64,000 nt of DNA from Haloplanus sp. HW8-1 (GTDB lineage: Archaea; Halobacteriota; Halobacteria; Halobacteriales; Haloferacaceae). The stretch spans positions 620,001 through 684,000 of the forward strand of contig NZ_CP098518.1 in the NCBI RefSeq assembly GCF_023703795.1, read 5' to 3'. Of the stretch, positions 17,360-26,291 are shown in pieces. Below the pieces are notes generated by a model. That model saw nothing but the letters and a program-made list of their open reading frames with translations, had not been told where the DNA came from and ran no database searches. Numbering within the stretch: the first letter of the stretch is position 1; every line of letters starts with the position of its first letter. The translations under genes and the position numbers were made by a program.

Positions 17360-17611
17360 ATGAGCACGAACATGAGCGCGAACCAGACGACGATCCCGGC
17401 CGCCACACGCTTCGACGTTCCCGACGACCTCACCGCCGCCGACTCGAAACTCGTCTACCTCTTCGTCACCGTCTCGGACGGTGTCACGGTCGACGAACTC
17501 CAGGCGACGCTCGACATCAAGAAGATCAGTCTCTTCCCCGTCCTCGATACCCTCTCGGAGCGGGGGCTCATCGACCGCGTCGACGACGAGTACGTCACCG
17601 CCGCGTCGTAG
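17360..17611 (+). CDS. Small winged-helix protein (TrmB/MarR-like)
   Basis: An 83-residue protein. Residues 22-80 form a winged helix (LTAADSKLVYLFVTVSDGVTVDELQATLDIKKISLFPVLDTLSERGLI). Similar small HTH genes sit behind phaC in other haloarchaea, so it may tune PHA synthesis, but the ligand and targets are unknown. It has its own TATA box and lies behind an AT-rich spacer, so it is not simply part of the phaC transcript. The first methionine (ATG 17360) was taken; a second ATG five codons later is possible. Confidence 0.7.
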   Translation: MSTNMSANQTTIPAATRFDVPDDLTAADSKLVYLFVTVSDGVTVDELQATLDIKKISLFPVLDTLSERGLIDRVDDEYVTAAS

Positions 17612-17660
17612 ACGCCGCGTCGCTCCCGTCGCTTTCGGCCGCCCGCGAGGGCGGTCCTGC

Positions 17661-18284
17661 TCATCTCTCTTCGTTCTCGTCTTCGTCCCCTTCCAGTGAC
17701 TCCTTGAGCGACGCCAGTTCCGCGTCCACGTCGACTCCCTCGTCTTCCTCCCGAACGTCGATGGCGACGCCTCGCCGGTCGTCCGGCAGACGTCGCCCCG
17801 TGTCGTCGCGCGTCTCCGCCGTCTCTGCCAGTCGCTCGTCGATCTCCGACGTCAACGAGCGGGCGTCGGCGATGATCGACCCGGCCGCCGATCCCTCGGG
17901 AAGGTCGACGCCGGTCAGGGCCTCGCGCAGATCGGCGAGTGCGTCACGAAGTCGTGCCACGTCGGGGGCGTCGGACGCCTCCAACCGGTCCCGGAGTCGG
18001 CCATCGCGGGGTCGCGGTCCCGCGAGTCGCAGTACTGCACGCAGTAGTTCCAGCGACTGCACCGTGGCTTCGAGCAGGGCGATGAGCGTCGGAATCGTAT
18101 ACTCCTCGGTGAAGCGCAGTATCTCCCCGGGCGTCGGCGGGCGGCGACGGCGCGGGACTGCCCCGGGTTCTTCCCGACGTACGTCCTCGTCGACCGCCGA
18201 TCGGAGTTCCGTGAGCGTCCCTTCCAGATCCGCCAGGAGGGTCGCCAGATCCTCGTCCTCGTCGGCGTCCTCGTCACGGCTCAT
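17661..18284 (-). CDS. Conserved haloarchaeal acidic helical protein, unknown function
   Basis: A 207-residue protein not recognised at family level. It begins MSRDEDADEDEDLATLLADLEGT, has a conserved-looking helical core (PPTPGEILRFTEEYTIPTLIALLEATVQSLELLRAVLRLAG) and ends in an acidic tail. The core resembles the helical part of gas-vesicle-associated proteins only superficially. There is no membrane segment. ATG 18284 was chosen because the sequence upstream is not protein-like. The stop is 47 bp before that of the secreted Thr/Pro-rich gene on the same strand, so the two may be co-transcribed. Confidence 0.65.
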   Translation of the reverse strand: MSRDEDADEDEDLATLLADLEGTLTELRSAVDEDVRREEPGAVPRRRRPPTPGEILRFTEEYTIPTLIALLEATVQSLELLRAVLRLAGPRPRDGRLRDRLEASDAPDVARLRDALADLREALTGVDLPEGSAAGSIIADARSLTSEIDERLAETAETRDDTGRRLPDDRRGVAIDVREEDEGVDVDAELASLKESLEGDEDENEER

Positions 18285-18331
18285 GGACTGACTTGCGTCC
18301 GGAGGCGCATATACTGCGGGGACGGCCTGGG

Positions 18332-19279
18332 TCAGCGGCGACGCCGGCACGTCGCGACGGCCGTCAGCAGGGCGACGAGGGCGACGAGGACGCCGAACCC
18401 GTCACCCGACGACTCGGTGGCGGTCGGCGTGGGCGTCGCGGTCGGTGTCGGAGTCGGCGCGGGAGTCGGTTCGGGCGTCGCGGTCAGTGTCGCGGTCGGC
18501 GCGGGAGTCGGTTCGGGCGTCGCGGTCGGTGTCGCAGTCGGCGCGGGAGTCGCGGTCGGCGTGGGTGTCGCGGTGGGCGCGGGGGTGGCCGTGGGTGCTG
18601 GCGTCGGCGTCGCAGTCCGGCCGCCCGCGACGGTCACCGTCGTCGTCGCCGATCCTGCTTCGACGTTGCTCCCCTCGACTGCGATCCGGTAGGTGCCGGG
18701 ATCGGCGCCGCTCGTGTCGACGGTGACGCTGCCGCCGCTCTCCGTAATCCGCCGATTTCCGGCGAGATCCAACCCGTCCGGGTTCTCGACGGTCACGTCG
18801 AGTCGGTCGGCCTCGGCGAAGTTGTACTCCACGGTGATCGTCACCTCCTCGAAGTCGTCCGCCGGGAGGGTGTCGCCCGCGATATCCACGCCGCGCTCGT
18901 TGCGGACGTCGAACTCGGTGATCCGTGGTTCGACGACCGTCAGTTCGGCTTGCTCGTCGTTGTCGCGGTCCGCGTAGTACGACCCCGGTTCGACCCCGTC
19001 GAAGTCGGCGTTCTCGGGATCGACGCTGAAGACGCCCTGATCGCCGACCGGGACGAAGGTCGTGGTCTCGGTGCCGAGCGTTCCGCCGCCGGTGAGTTCG
19101 ACGTTCGAAATGTCGAGCGACTCGCTGACGTACACTCGGACCGGCGGCGTCGTGTCCGCGGGCTGCTCGCGGGGCTCCTCGACGGCCCCGCTCAGCCCGG
19201 CGACCGCCGCGAGGACCACCAGAACGACGGCGAGGAGGGCACACACTGGACGGAGGGACGAGCGGTCGGCGAACGGCAT
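18332..19279 (-). CDS. Secreted protein with Thr/Pro-rich stalk and PGF-CTERM-like anchor
   Basis: A surface protein of about 315 residues. A signal sequence ([20 protein letters not shown]) leads to a beta-rich external domain ([40 protein letters not shown]). A long low-complexity stalk of TPTPAPTAT-type repeats follows (about residues 225-285), a likely O-glycosylation region. The tail has a helix of the [12 protein letters not shown] type and a basic end (CRRRR). This matches the PGF-CTERM archaeosortase substrate layout, but the usual proline is aspartate (DGFG). ATG 19279 is preferred to 19303 for signal-peptide placement. Confidence 0.72.
   Translation of the reverse strand: MPFADRSSLRPVCALLAVVLVVLAAVAGLSGAVEEPREQPADTTPPVRVYVSESLDISNVELTGGGTLGTETTTFVPVGDQGVFSVDPENADFDGVEPGSYYADRDNDEQAELTVVEPRITEFDVRNERGVDIAGDTLPADDFEEVTITVEYNFAEADRLDVTVENPDGLDLAGNRRITESGGSVTVDTSGADPGTYRIAVEGSNVEAGSATTTVTVAGGRTATPTPAPTATPAPTATPTPTATPAPTATPTATPEPTPAPTATLTATPEPTPAPTPTPTATPTPTATESSGDGFGVLVALVALLTAVATCRRRR
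18414..18612 (-). repeat. Low-complexity Thr/Pro codon repeat in surface-protein stalk
   Basis: Degenerate short repeats of the TCGGCGCGGGAGTCGGTT type, about 60 bp per longer unit, coding for TPTPAPTAT runs in the secreted protein. The array lies wholly within the reading frame and is expected to vary in length between strains. Confidence 0.7.
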
Positions 19280-19388
19280 GGATCGCCGTACACTCCCGGG
19301 CATAATGGATCTTGTCTGCGGGGCCGGGGCGGCCGATCGCTGCCCGGAATGGAAACGCTCTTTTGAGAGTCACACGGAGTGTATCCGT

Positions 19389-20624
19389 ATGACCGACGGG
19401 GACGACGAGACCGACCTACCGGCCGAAACCCTCGACTCCCGCCTCGACGCGGCCGCCGAGGACCTCGACGCCGCCGAGACGGAAGCCGACCTCGACGCCG
19501 TCGAGGAGACGATCGACGGGATCGCCGAGGACCTCGACGCCGCCGACCTCCCCGATCCCGACGAGGATGGGGACGAGGAGGATCCCCGCGAGGAACTCGA
19601 CGGTCGCCTCGACGACCTCCGCGGCGACCTGGCGGCCGCTCGCGGACCGTACGCGAGCGACGCCGTCGACGCCGTCGAGGCCGCAAAGGAGACGTTCACC
19701 GGCACCGAGTGGACGGAGGACGGCGAGGGCGAGGCCGCCGCGGCCGTCGCTACCTTCGTCGAGGAGGTGGCGGAGATCCTGGACACCGACCTCGACGGTG
19801 CCGACGCCGACGCCCTCGACGCGGCCGCCGCGGCCATCGCGGACGCTGGCCTCGACGCCGACGCCGACGCCGAGACCATCGACGCCCTCCTCGACGCGAC
19901 CGACGACCTCTCGGCCGGCCTCGACGATGCCGAGGAGTGGGACGACCTCGAAACCCACGAACAGCTCCGCGCGCAGGGCTTCTACGACGTACTGGGTCAC
20001 TACAAGGACTTCCCGCCGGAGTGGGCGGCGCTCAAGGAGTGGGAACAGCAGGGGAACGTCGAGATGGTGCTGCTGGCTCTCGACAGTTTCCAGTCCGACT
20101 TCATGGAGCGTCACTGCCTCGAAGCGATCACCCGGATGAACGACGACGACGCCTTCGACGCCATGCACCAGCGCGCGGGCAAGCGCGACAACCCCGGCGT
20201 CACGGCCCTCGGCAAGATGGCCGCCGAAGACGCCGTCGACACCCTGCTCGAATACGTCGACGCCGACTCCGACCCCGGCCTCCAGAAGGTGACGTTCAAG
20301 GCACTCGGCGAGATCGGCAGCGAGGCGGCCACGGGCCCCATCGCGGCCAAACTGGACGCCGAGAACGAACAGGTTCGGCCCCACGCCGCCCGTGCCCTCG
20401 GACTCATCGGCGACACGCGCGCCATCGACCCGCTGGCCGACACTCTCGCCGACGGCGACGACGACGAGACCCGTGCCGCCGCCGCGTGGGCGCTCCGCCA
20501 GATCGGCACCGAGCGCGCGCTCTCGGCCGCCGCCGACTACGTCGACGACCGCGCCTACCTCGTTCAGCACGAGGCCACCCAGGCCGCGGACGCGCTCTCG
20601 GTCGAAGTCGACGGAGCGGCCTGA
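19389..20624 (+). CDS. HEAT-repeat protein
   Basis: A 411-residue acidic protein. The first 190 residues are low-complexity helical sequence rich in Asp, Ala and Glu. A conserved block follows (HEQLRAQGFYDVLGHYKDFPPEWAALKEWEQQGN). The C-terminal half is built of HEAT/PBS-lyase-type repeats (VTFKALGEIGSEAATGPIAAKL; ARALGLIGDTRAIDPLADTL; AAAWALRQIGTERALSAAADY). It is probably a cytosolic protein-protein interaction scaffold; the partner is unknown. ATG 19389 gives MTDGDDETDLP, typical of halophile N termini. The family is common in haloarchaea, distinct from the chemotaxis HEAT protein at the far end of the window. Confidence 0.8.
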   Translation: MTDGDDETDLPAETLDSRLDAAAEDLDAAETEADLDAVEETIDGIAEDLDAADLPDPDEDGDEEDPREELDGRLDDLRGDLAAARGPYASDAVDAVEAAKETFTGTEWTEDGEGEAAAAVATFVEEVAEILDTDLDGADADALDAAAAAIADAGLDADADAETIDALLDATDDLSAGLDDAEEWDDLETHEQLRAQGFYDVLGHYKDFPPEWAALKEWEQQGNVEMVLLALDSFQSDFMERHCLEAITRMNDDDAFDAMHQRAGKRDNPGVTALGKMAAEDAVDTLLEYVDADSDPGLQKVTFKALGEIGSEAATGPIAAKLDAENEQVRPHAARALGLIGDTRAIDPLADTLADGDDDETRAAAAWALRQIGTERALSAAADYVDDRAYLVQHEATQAADALSVEVDGAA

Positions 20625-20661
20625 TCCCAAGGCTCTCCCGTCCGGCAGCCGTATCCCGTCT

Positions 20662-21042
20662 ATGGCCACGGAGTCGAACGTCCTCGGGACCGACCTCGAA
20701 CCGTGCAGTGCCGACCCCGAAACCGGGTTCCTCCGGGACGGCTGCTGTCGTCACCTCGACGAGGATCCCGGCCGCCACGAGATCTGTGCGGTGATGACCG
20801 AGGCGTTTCTGGAGTACTCCCGATCGCAGGGCAACGATCTGATCACGCCCCGTCCGGCGCTCGACTTTCCCGGCCTCGATCCCGGCGATCGATGGTGTGT
20901 CTGTCTCGGCCGCTGGATCGAGGCCGAGGCGGCCGATGTCGCCCCGCCGGTCGTCCTCGAGGCGACCGCGGAGGCCGTACTGGCGGAGATTCCCTTCTCG
21001 ACGCTGCTGGAACACGAGTACGCGGCCGAAGACGCCACGTGA
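20662..21042 (+). CDS. DUF2237 family protein
   Basis: A 126-residue cysteine-rich protein of the DUF2237 family. Signature segments are NVLGTDLEPCSADPETGF, RDGCCRHLDEDPGRHEICAV and DPGDRWCVCLGRWIEA. Family members occur in bacteria and haloarchaea and have no established biochemical role; the conserved cysteines suggest metal binding or redox behaviour. ATG 20662 gives the family-typical N terminus. It is convergent with the methyltransferase gene, with 4 bp between stops, and lies 37 bp after the HEAT-repeat gene. Confidence 0.85.
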   Translation: MATESNVLGTDLEPCSADPETGFLRDGCCRHLDEDPGRHEICAVMTEAFLEYSRSQGNDLITPRPALDFPGLDPGDRWCVCLGRWIEAEAADVAPPVVLEATAEAVLAEIPFSTLLEHEYAAEDAT

Positions 21043-21046
21043 CCGA

Positions 21047-21664
21047 TCACCCAGTCGCTCGCGGGTACGACTGTCGTCCGCCCGCTGAGTGTCGCCCCAC
21101 CAGCGTCGCCACCGCCTGTGTCCCGCCGTCCCCGTCGCGCGTCCGTTCCCGGTACTCGAGGATCGTCAGGTCGAGACACGCGCGCAGTAGGTCGTTCGCC
21201 CGGAATCGGTAGCGGTCGTTCGACGGACCGATGTCGATCGGGTCGCTCGACCGCAGGTGGTGTTCGTAGATCAGGACGCCCCCCGGCGCCAGCGCCTCCT
21301 TGATGTCGGGGAGGAGTTCCAGCGCCGCGAAGAACCCCACCGTGATCACGTCGTACGCCGACCGCTCGAACTCGAAGTCGGCGACGTCGGCTCGGATCCA
21401 CGTCACGTCCCCGTCGACCCCCTCCGCTTCGGCGGCGCTGGCGGCCCGGGCGAGCGCCTCGTCGGCGACGTCCACGGCGTCGACGACGTAGCCGTTTCCC
21501 GCGAGAAAGCGGGCGTTCCGACCGGTCCCGGTCGCCACGTCGAGAGCGCGGCCGGTCGGAAGCGAGTCGATCCGCCGTTCCAGCGCCGGAATGGGATCGT
21601 CCGGGAGTTCGAACGCCTCGTCCGTGCTGTACTTCTCGTTCCAGCGCTCTCGGTCGTCGGTCAC
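21047..21664 (-). CDS. Class I SAM-dependent methyltransferase
   Basis: A methyltransferase of about 205 residues. The glycine-rich SAM-binding motif I is ALDVATGTGRNARFLA; the acidic end of motif II follows (VDAVDVADEAL), then motif IV (YDVITVGFF) and the KEALAPGGVLIYEHH segment. The overall pattern, starting RERWNEKYS, is like TehB/thiopurine-type small-molecule methyltransferases. GTG 21664 (VTDDRERWNEKY) is preferred to the upstream GTG 21721 because homologous proteins begin near here. The substrate cannot be deduced. It is divergent from the EamA transporter. Confidence 0.82.
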   Translation of the reverse strand: MTDDRERWNEKYSTDEAFELPDDPIPALERRIDSLPTGRALDVATGTGRNARFLAGNGYVVDAVDVADEALARAASAAEAEGVDGDVTWIRADVADFEFERSAYDVITVGFFAALELLPDIKEALAPGGVLIYEHHLRSSDPIDIGPSNDRYRFRANDLLRACLDLTILEYRERTRDGDGGTQAVATLVGRHSAGGRQSYPRATG

Positions 21665-21750
21665 GTCCCCACACAGTCGCCACAGCGGTAAGTCCCCGTC
21701 GTCGGCCGGCGATCGACACACCCATTTTCGTCCACCGGAAAGGGTCGAAC

Positions 21751-22686
21751 GTGCCCGTCGGTCACTACCGGAACGCCGGCCTGTTCGTCCTCCTCGGCGT
21801 CCTGTTCGGCAGTGCGTTCGTCGCGATCAAGGCCGGTCTGGCCGTGCTCCCGCCCATCCTCTTTGCCGCCATCCGGTTCGACGTCGCCGCGCCGATCCTC
21901 CTCGCGTACTCGGCGTGGCGCTACGCCGCGTGGCGCCCGCGGAGTCGCGCCGACCTGGCCGCCATCGCCGTCGGTGCGGTGGCCATCGTCGCCGCGAACA
22001 ACGGCCTGCTTTTCATCGGCCAGCGGACCATCACGCCCGCCGCCGCGTCCGTGATGTACGGACTCAACCCCATCCTCTCGCCGGCGATCGCGTTCCTGTT
22101 GCTCGGCCAGCGACTCGATGCCCGCGGCATCCTCGGCATCCTCCTCGGTCTCGTCGGCGTCGTCGTCATCGTTCAGCCGTCTCCCGAGACGCTCACGTCT
22201 GGATCGACGATCGGACAACTGTACGTCCTCGCCGCCGCGGCGCTCATCGCCCTCGGGAGCGTCCTCATGCGCCGCATCGACGCCACGATGGCGAGCACCC
22301 CCCTGACCGCGTGGGCCATGGCGCTCGGTGCCGCGCTCCTCCACCTGTGGAGCCTGGCGATCGGCGAGTCGGCCGCCGGGACCGAACCCACGGCGACGCT
22401 CGTCCTCGCGGTGCTCGTGGTCGCCGTTCCGTCGACCGCGGCCGCCTACCCCATCTACTTCGCCCTCATCAGACGGATCGGCCCCGTCCGCACGAACCTC
22501 GTCGCCTACGTCGTCCCCATCTTCGCCGCGCTCACGGGGTGGCTCCTCCTCGGGGAGGCCGTCACGCTCGCGACGGCCGTCGGATTCTGCGTCGTCGTCG
22601 CCGGCGTCTGCCTCCTCGAACGCCACGTCGTCGCCGCCGAACTCGAACGTGCTGTGCGATGGGTCGGCCCCCTCACCGACCGGTAG
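21751..22686 (+). CDS. EamA/DMT-superfamily transporter
   Basis: A 311-residue membrane protein with ten predicted helices in two homologous EamA halves (FVLLGVLFGSAFVAIKAGL; ALIALGSVLMRRIDATMAS). The last helices carry LLLGEAVTLATAVGFCVVVAGVCLLE, the usual C-terminal signature. It probably exports or imports a small metabolite such as an amino acid, sugar or nucleoside. The start is GTG 21751, close behind the divergent methyltransferase. No operon partner is clear, though two small membrane protein genes follow. Confidence 0.88.
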   Translation: MPVGHYRNAGLFVLLGVLFGSAFVAIKAGLAVLPPILFAAIRFDVAAPILLAYSAWRYAAWRPRSRADLAAIAVGAVAIVAANNGLLFIGQRTITPAAASVMYGLNPILSPAIAFLLLGQRLDARGILGILLGLVGVVVIVQPSPETLTSGSTIGQLYVLAAAALIALGSVLMRRIDATMASTPLTAWAMALGAALLHLWSLAIGESAAGTEPTATLVLAVLVVAVPSTAAAYPIYFALIRRIGPVRTNLVAYVVPIFAALTGWLLLGEAVTLATAVGFCVVVAGVCLLERHVVAAELERAVRWVGPLTDR

Positions 22687-22746
22687 CCGACTCGACCGGG
22701 ACCGCGGAGTCACAACCGCCTTGTGGGTCGCCGCGTTGTACCGGCT

Positions 22747-23199
22747 ATGCGCCGCCTCGTCATCGGTGTGGCTCTCTGTCTCGTCCTCCTGACGCTCGTC
22801 GTCGGATTCGGCGTGCGGTTCAACGGATCCGAGGCCTACCCCGACCCTGCGGCCATCGACGGGAACTACGCCACCCACGTCGGCGAGACGGTCCACCTCT
22901 GGACCGGCGTCGCGGGTGAACGGAACGGATCTCTGGTCGTCTCCGCGGGACCCCTCCGTCTCCAGGTGACCGAGCCGCCGCCGTCGGCCGTCGACTCCGG
23001 CGATCTGATTCAGGTGTACGGCGTGCTCCGCCCCGGCCACCGAATGGACACCACCGCCTATCACGTCCAGACCGCGGCGGACCAGCGGTACATGTACGCC
23101 GCGTCCGTCGCCGGCGTGGCCCTCGCCGCCCTCGCCTTCCTCCGTCGCTGGCGCGTCGACGTTCGCGGCCTGCGATTCGTTCCGCGGGAGGGGGAGTGA
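22747..23199 (+). CDS. Membrane protein with OB-fold-like domain
   Basis: A 150-residue protein, not recognised. It has an N-terminal membrane helix (VIGVALCLVLLTLVVGFGV) and a beta-rich extracellular domain reminiscent of an OB fold (GETVHLWTGVAGERNGSLVVS; GDLIQVYGVLRPGHRMDTTAYHV). A second helix (YAASVAGVALAALAFL) precedes a basic cytoplasmic tail. ATG 22747 puts the helix at the N terminus. Its stop TGA overlaps the next start (TGATG), so it is translated with the following membrane hydrolase-like gene. Confidence 0.68.
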   Translation: MRRLVIGVALCLVLLTLVVGFGVRFNGSEAYPDPAAIDGNYATHVGETVHLWTGVAGERNGSLVVSAGPLRLQVTEPPPSAVDSGDLIQVYGVLRPGHRMDTTAYHVQTAADQRYMYAASVAGVALAALAFLRRWRVDVRGLRFVPREGE

Positions 23200-23681
23200 T
23201 GCCCGACCTACTCACTCACGCCATCGTGGGCTACCTGCTCGGCGTGGCCGCCGTCCGAGCCGATCGCCTCCCCGACCGATACGTCCCCGTTCTGATGGTC
23301 GGAGCGGTGGTCCCGGACGGAATGAAGTCCTTCGTCGTGGCCGGTGTCGACGTCGGCGTCCTCTTCGGGGTGCCGTACTCGGCGTGGGGAATCCACACCC
23401 TCGGCGGCGTCGCCGTCCTCGCCGGTCTCGGGGCGCTGACGATCCACCGCCCGAACCGCCGCCTCGGATACGTCGCGCTCCTCGCCGGCAGCGTGAGCCA
23501 CCTCCTCCTCGATACGTTCGTGATCCGGGTCGACGGCGTTGCCCCTCCCTATCTCTTCCCGCTCACCGGCTGGCTACCGCCGTCCGGCAACCTCTATGCC
23601 AGTTCCGACGTCTGGCCCGCCGTCGTCGTCCTCGCGTTCGCAGTGCCGGTCTGGCTGGTACGACGACGCGACGTCGGCTGA
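23199..23681 (+). CDS. Membrane-bound metal-dependent hydrolase-like protein (DUF457/YdjM type)
   Basis: A 160-residue integral membrane protein resembling the YdjM/DUF457 family. It shows the N-terminal motif MPDLLTHAIVGYLLG (His near the start), a second polar motif in VVPDGMKSF, and a third, HLLLDTFVI. These His/Asp pairs are thought to bind metal within the membrane. The substrate is not established. It overlaps the upstream OB-like gene by one base and is followed by a 135-bp spacer before tRNA-Thr. ATG 23199 is chosen over GTG 23196. Confidence 0.72.
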   Translation: MPDLLTHAIVGYLLGVAAVRADRLPDRYVPVLMVGAVVPDGMKSFVVAGVDVGVLFGVPYSAWGIHTLGGVAVLAGLGALTIHRPNRRLGYVALLAGSVSHLLLDTFVIRVDGVAPPYLFPLTGWLPPSGNLYASSDVWPAVVVLAFAVPVWLVRRRDVG

Positions 23682-23816
23682 CGCGAATCGGGGCCCCCCC
23701 GACTCGTGTCGGTGGTTCGCCCCGCTCCCATCGTTACGGGCCACGACGATGATGGGGGCGACGGTGACGTGACGCCGATGCGTGGCTGTCGCTGCCTACG
23801 TCGTCCGCAGCAGAAA

Positions 23817-23888
23817 GCCGGTGGAGGGATTTGAACCCTCGGCCTATTCCTTACGAAGGAATCGCTCTGCCAGCTGAGCTACACCGGC
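23817..23888 (-). tRNA. tRNA-Thr (anticodon CGT)
   Basis: The 72 nt fold into a full cloverleaf. The acceptor is GCCGGTG/CACCGGC; the D-arm GCTC/GAGC encloses AGCTGGCA. The anticodon stem ATTCC/GGAAT has loop TTCGTAA (anticodon CGT, reading ACG Thr codons), and the T-arm GAGGG/CCCTC has loop TTCAAAT. CCA is not encoded, as usual for haloarchaea, and no intron is present. A TATA-like CTTATTTGA lies about 27 bp upstream on the same strand (23912-23920). Confidence 0.97.
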
Positions 23889-23942
23889 GCGCACTCCCTC
23901 GTACTGCCATGACTCAAATAAGGGTTCCGAAACGCCCCGCCC

Positions 23943-24947
23943 TCACTGGGATAGCCGCACGTCCAGACAGACGTTGAGTTCGTGCGGGGCGTAGGACCGA
24001 ACCACGTGGCGAGTCAGCACCTCGACGTCGTAGCCGGCGGACTCGGCGACCGCCCGGATCGCTCGCTCCCCGGGGCCGAAGGGGTCGTCCTCGTGCTGAA
24101 TGTCGTAGTAGTGGAGGATACAGTCGTCGCCGGCGAGGGTGACGGCCGCGTCGAGGAACTCGTCGGCGCTGTGGGGCAGGTTCATGACGATCCGGTCGGC
24201 CCAGTCCGCGTAGTCGGCGGCCACGTCGCGCACGTCGCCCTCGATGGCGGTCACCTGATCCGAGACGCCGTTTCGATGGGCGTTCTCCCGGAGGAATCCG
24301 ACCGCTGCGGGATTGAGGTCGACGCCGACGACCGTCGCGCCGCGGGCGGCCATCGGAATCGCGAACGGACCGACCCCGGCGAACATATCGACGGCCCGCT
24401 CGCCCGCCTCGACCTCCTCGGTGACGCGGTGGCGCTCGGTGGCGAGTCGCGGCGAGAAGTACACCTCGGCGAGGTCGAGGCGGTACTCGAAGCCGTACTC
24501 GCGGTGGATCGTCTCGGTCGGCGGGCGGCCGTTCCGATCCCCGTCGGTCGCGAGCACCGTCCAGTCCCGAACCCGGAGGTCGCCTTTCACCTTCGATGCC
24601 CGGTCGATGACGGCCCGGACGGGCAGGTCGGAGTCGAGGATGGCCCGGGCGATCTCGGCGGCCCGGTCGGGGTCGTCCTCGTCGAGGATCACCACATCGC
24701 CGAGGCGTTCGTAGGAGGGGTCGAAGCCCAGCAACTCGGCGGGCGTCCGCTGGGGGTCGTGGGCCGGTACGTCCCGGTAGACCACGTCGTACTCGTCGCC
24801 GACGGCGTCGGGGTCGGTCACGGGGAGGTACAGCACCTCCTCGTCGACGACGATCTCGTGGTCCTCGTCCACGAGGTCCGCCGCGGCGAGGGCCTGTCGG
24901 GTCTGCTCGCCCGCCTCCCGCGGGACGCGAACGCACGGCCGTTCCAT
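23943..24947 (-). CDS. trm5: tRNA (guanine(37)-N1)-methyltransferase Trm5-type
   Basis: A 334-residue SAM-dependent methyltransferase of the archaeal Trm5/TRM5-TYW2 family, which methylates G37 next to the anticodon to prevent frameshifting. Motifs are VDMFAGVGPFAIPMAARG (SAM binding), VVGVDLNPAAVGFLREN, and the NLPHSADEFLDAA motif equivalent to the N-PP-type catalytic loop. The N-terminal region (VVDEEVLYLPV; RTPAELLGFDPSYERLGDVVI) corresponds to the D1 tRNA-binding part. Length and layout match aTrm5b. It neighbours a tRNA gene but is separately promoted. ATG 24947 gives MERPCVRVPRE. Confidence 0.88.
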   Translation of the reverse strand: MERPCVRVPREAGEQTRQALAAADLVDEDHEIVVDEEVLYLPVTDPDAVGDEYDVVYRDVPAHDPQRTPAELLGFDPSYERLGDVVILDEDDPDRAAEIARAILDSDLPVRAVIDRASKVKGDLRVRDWTVLATDGDRNGRPPTETIHREYGFEYRLDLAEVYFSPRLATERHRVTEEVEAGERAVDMFAGVGPFAIPMAARGATVVGVDLNPAAVGFLRENAHRNGVSDQVTAIEGDVRDVAADYADWADRIVMNLPHSADEFLDAAVTLAGDDCILHYYDIQHEDDPFGPGERAIRAVAESAGYDVEVLTRHVVRSYAPHELNVCLDVRLSQ

Positions 24948-24995
24948 ACCGACCGGTCGCCGTCCGCGGGAGTAAGCGTGACGTTTCCCGACCGA

Positions 24996-26291
24996 TCAGG
25001 ATCGTGATCCGCCGAGTCCCGCATCACCTCGAACGACGCCCTCGTCGTCGCCGACGGCGTCGCGAACCGCCCCGACGACGGCGCCCGCGGCGACGACGAC
25101 GCCCCGGTCCCGGAGGCGGTCGTCGACCCGTCGACCCGCCGGACCGGCGTGGTTGCGCGCCGCGAACGGCCCGCCGTCGACGACGACGGGGTTCGAGGCG
25201 GTGGCCGCGGCCCGGAGGACCGGCAGGTTCCCCGCTGCGACGGCCACGGGCGGGACGACGACGGCGTCGGCGCGTCGGATCCGCTCCTCGACGGCCGCCT
25301 CCGCCTCGTCGTCGACGGGCGCGTACGGCGGGACGGTCACGAGGTCGGCGCCGAGCGACCGGGCGGTGTCGGCGTCGGGATCGGCGGCCCCGACGGCGCC
25401 GACCGAGAGGTCGAAGCCGGCGTCGTGGAGGCGATGGAGGAACGGCGTGGCCGCGTCGCCGCCGGCGACCACGTGGATGCGGCCGGATGCGTCGCCGACG
25501 CCGTCGCCCCCGTCCCCGAAGGCGGTTACCGTCGCCGTCCCGGTGACGGGGTGTGTGGTGACGGTCGCCCGCCCGCCGAAGGCCGTCTCGACGGCCTCTG
25601 CCGTGAGCACCGACTCCGGGGGGCCGGCCGCCCGAACCGCCCCGTCCGCGAGCAGTCGGAGTTCGTCGCAGTATCGCGCCGCGAGGTCCAGATCGTGGAT
25701 GGCGGCGACGACGGTCCGCCCCTCGTCGACGAGCGCCGACACGAGTTCCAGCGTCCGCACCTGATGGGTCACGTCGAGGTCGGAGGTCGGTTCGTCGAGG
25801 AGGAGGACCGGCGTGTCCTGGGCGAGCGCTCGGGCGAGGAACACCCGCTGGCGCTCGCCGCCACTCACGTCAGTCACCGGACGGTCCGCCAGGTCCGTGA
25901 TCGCGGTCCGCTCCATCGCCGCCTCGACCGCCCGACGATCCGCCGGCGTCCGGGACCCAAGGCGGGCGACGTGGGGGGTTCGACCCATCGCGACGATCCG
26001 CCGCACGTCGAAATCGAACGTCGAGGCGGTGGACTGCGGGACTGTCGCCACGTGCCGACTCGCAGCGCGCGAGGAGAGGTCGGCGAGGCGCTCCCCGGCC
26101 ACGGTGACGGTTCCCGAATCGGGCACCAGCGCCCCGTTGATCGTTCGGAGGAGCGTCGTCTTGCCCGCGCCGTTGGGGCCGACGAGGCCGACGAACGTTC
26201 CCCGCTCGACGCTCGTCGACACCCCGTCGAGGACGGGAACGCCGCCGAAGTCGACGGAGACGCCGTCGACGTCGATGGCGGCGTCGGTCAC
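24996..26291 (-). CDS. btuD: Cobalamin/iron-type ABC transporter ATPase with C-terminal extension
   Basis: A 431-residue protein. Residues 1 to about 255 are an ABC ATPase (Walker [12 protein letters not shown], signature VSGGERQRV, Walker [13 protein letters not shown], switch His in AAIHDLDLA) of the BtuD/FecE class. About 170 further residues form a second domain of Rossmann-like appearance ([42 protein letters not shown]), not part of normal ABC ATPases. It energises uptake of corrinoids or ferric siderophores. GTG 26291 overlaps the permease stop as GTGA, showing tight coupling. No binding-protein gene is adjacent. Confidence 0.85.
   Translation of the reverse strand: MTDAAIDVDGVSVDFGGVPVLDGVSTSVERGTFVGLVGPNGAGKTTLLRTINGALVPDSGTVTVAGERLADLSSRAASRHVATVPQSTASTFDFDVRRIVAMGRTPHVARLGSRTPADRRAVEAAMERTAITDLADRPVTDVSGGERQRVFLARALAQDTPVLLLDEPTSDLDVTHQVRTLELVSALVDEGRTVVAAIHDLDLAARYCDELRLLADGAVRAAGPPESVLTAEAVETAFGGRATVTTHPVTGTATVTAFGDGGDGVGDASGRIHVVAGGDAATPFLHRLHDAGFDLSVGAVGAADPDADTARSLGADLVTVPPYAPVDDEAEAAVEERIRRADAVVVPPVAVAAGNLPVLRAAATASNPVVVDGGPFAARNHAGPAGRRVDDRLRDRGVVVAAGAVVGAVRDAVGDDEGVVRGDAGLGGSRS

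Noticed and set aside
18414-18612. Repeat array resembling a CRISPR
   Set aside because: Units are in-frame codon repeats for a Thr/Pro stalk, with no unique spacers, leader or cas genes.
23682-23816. Possible small gene between the membrane hydrolase-like gene and tRNA-Thr
   Set aside because: No frame with start, reasonable length and protein-like composition was found.
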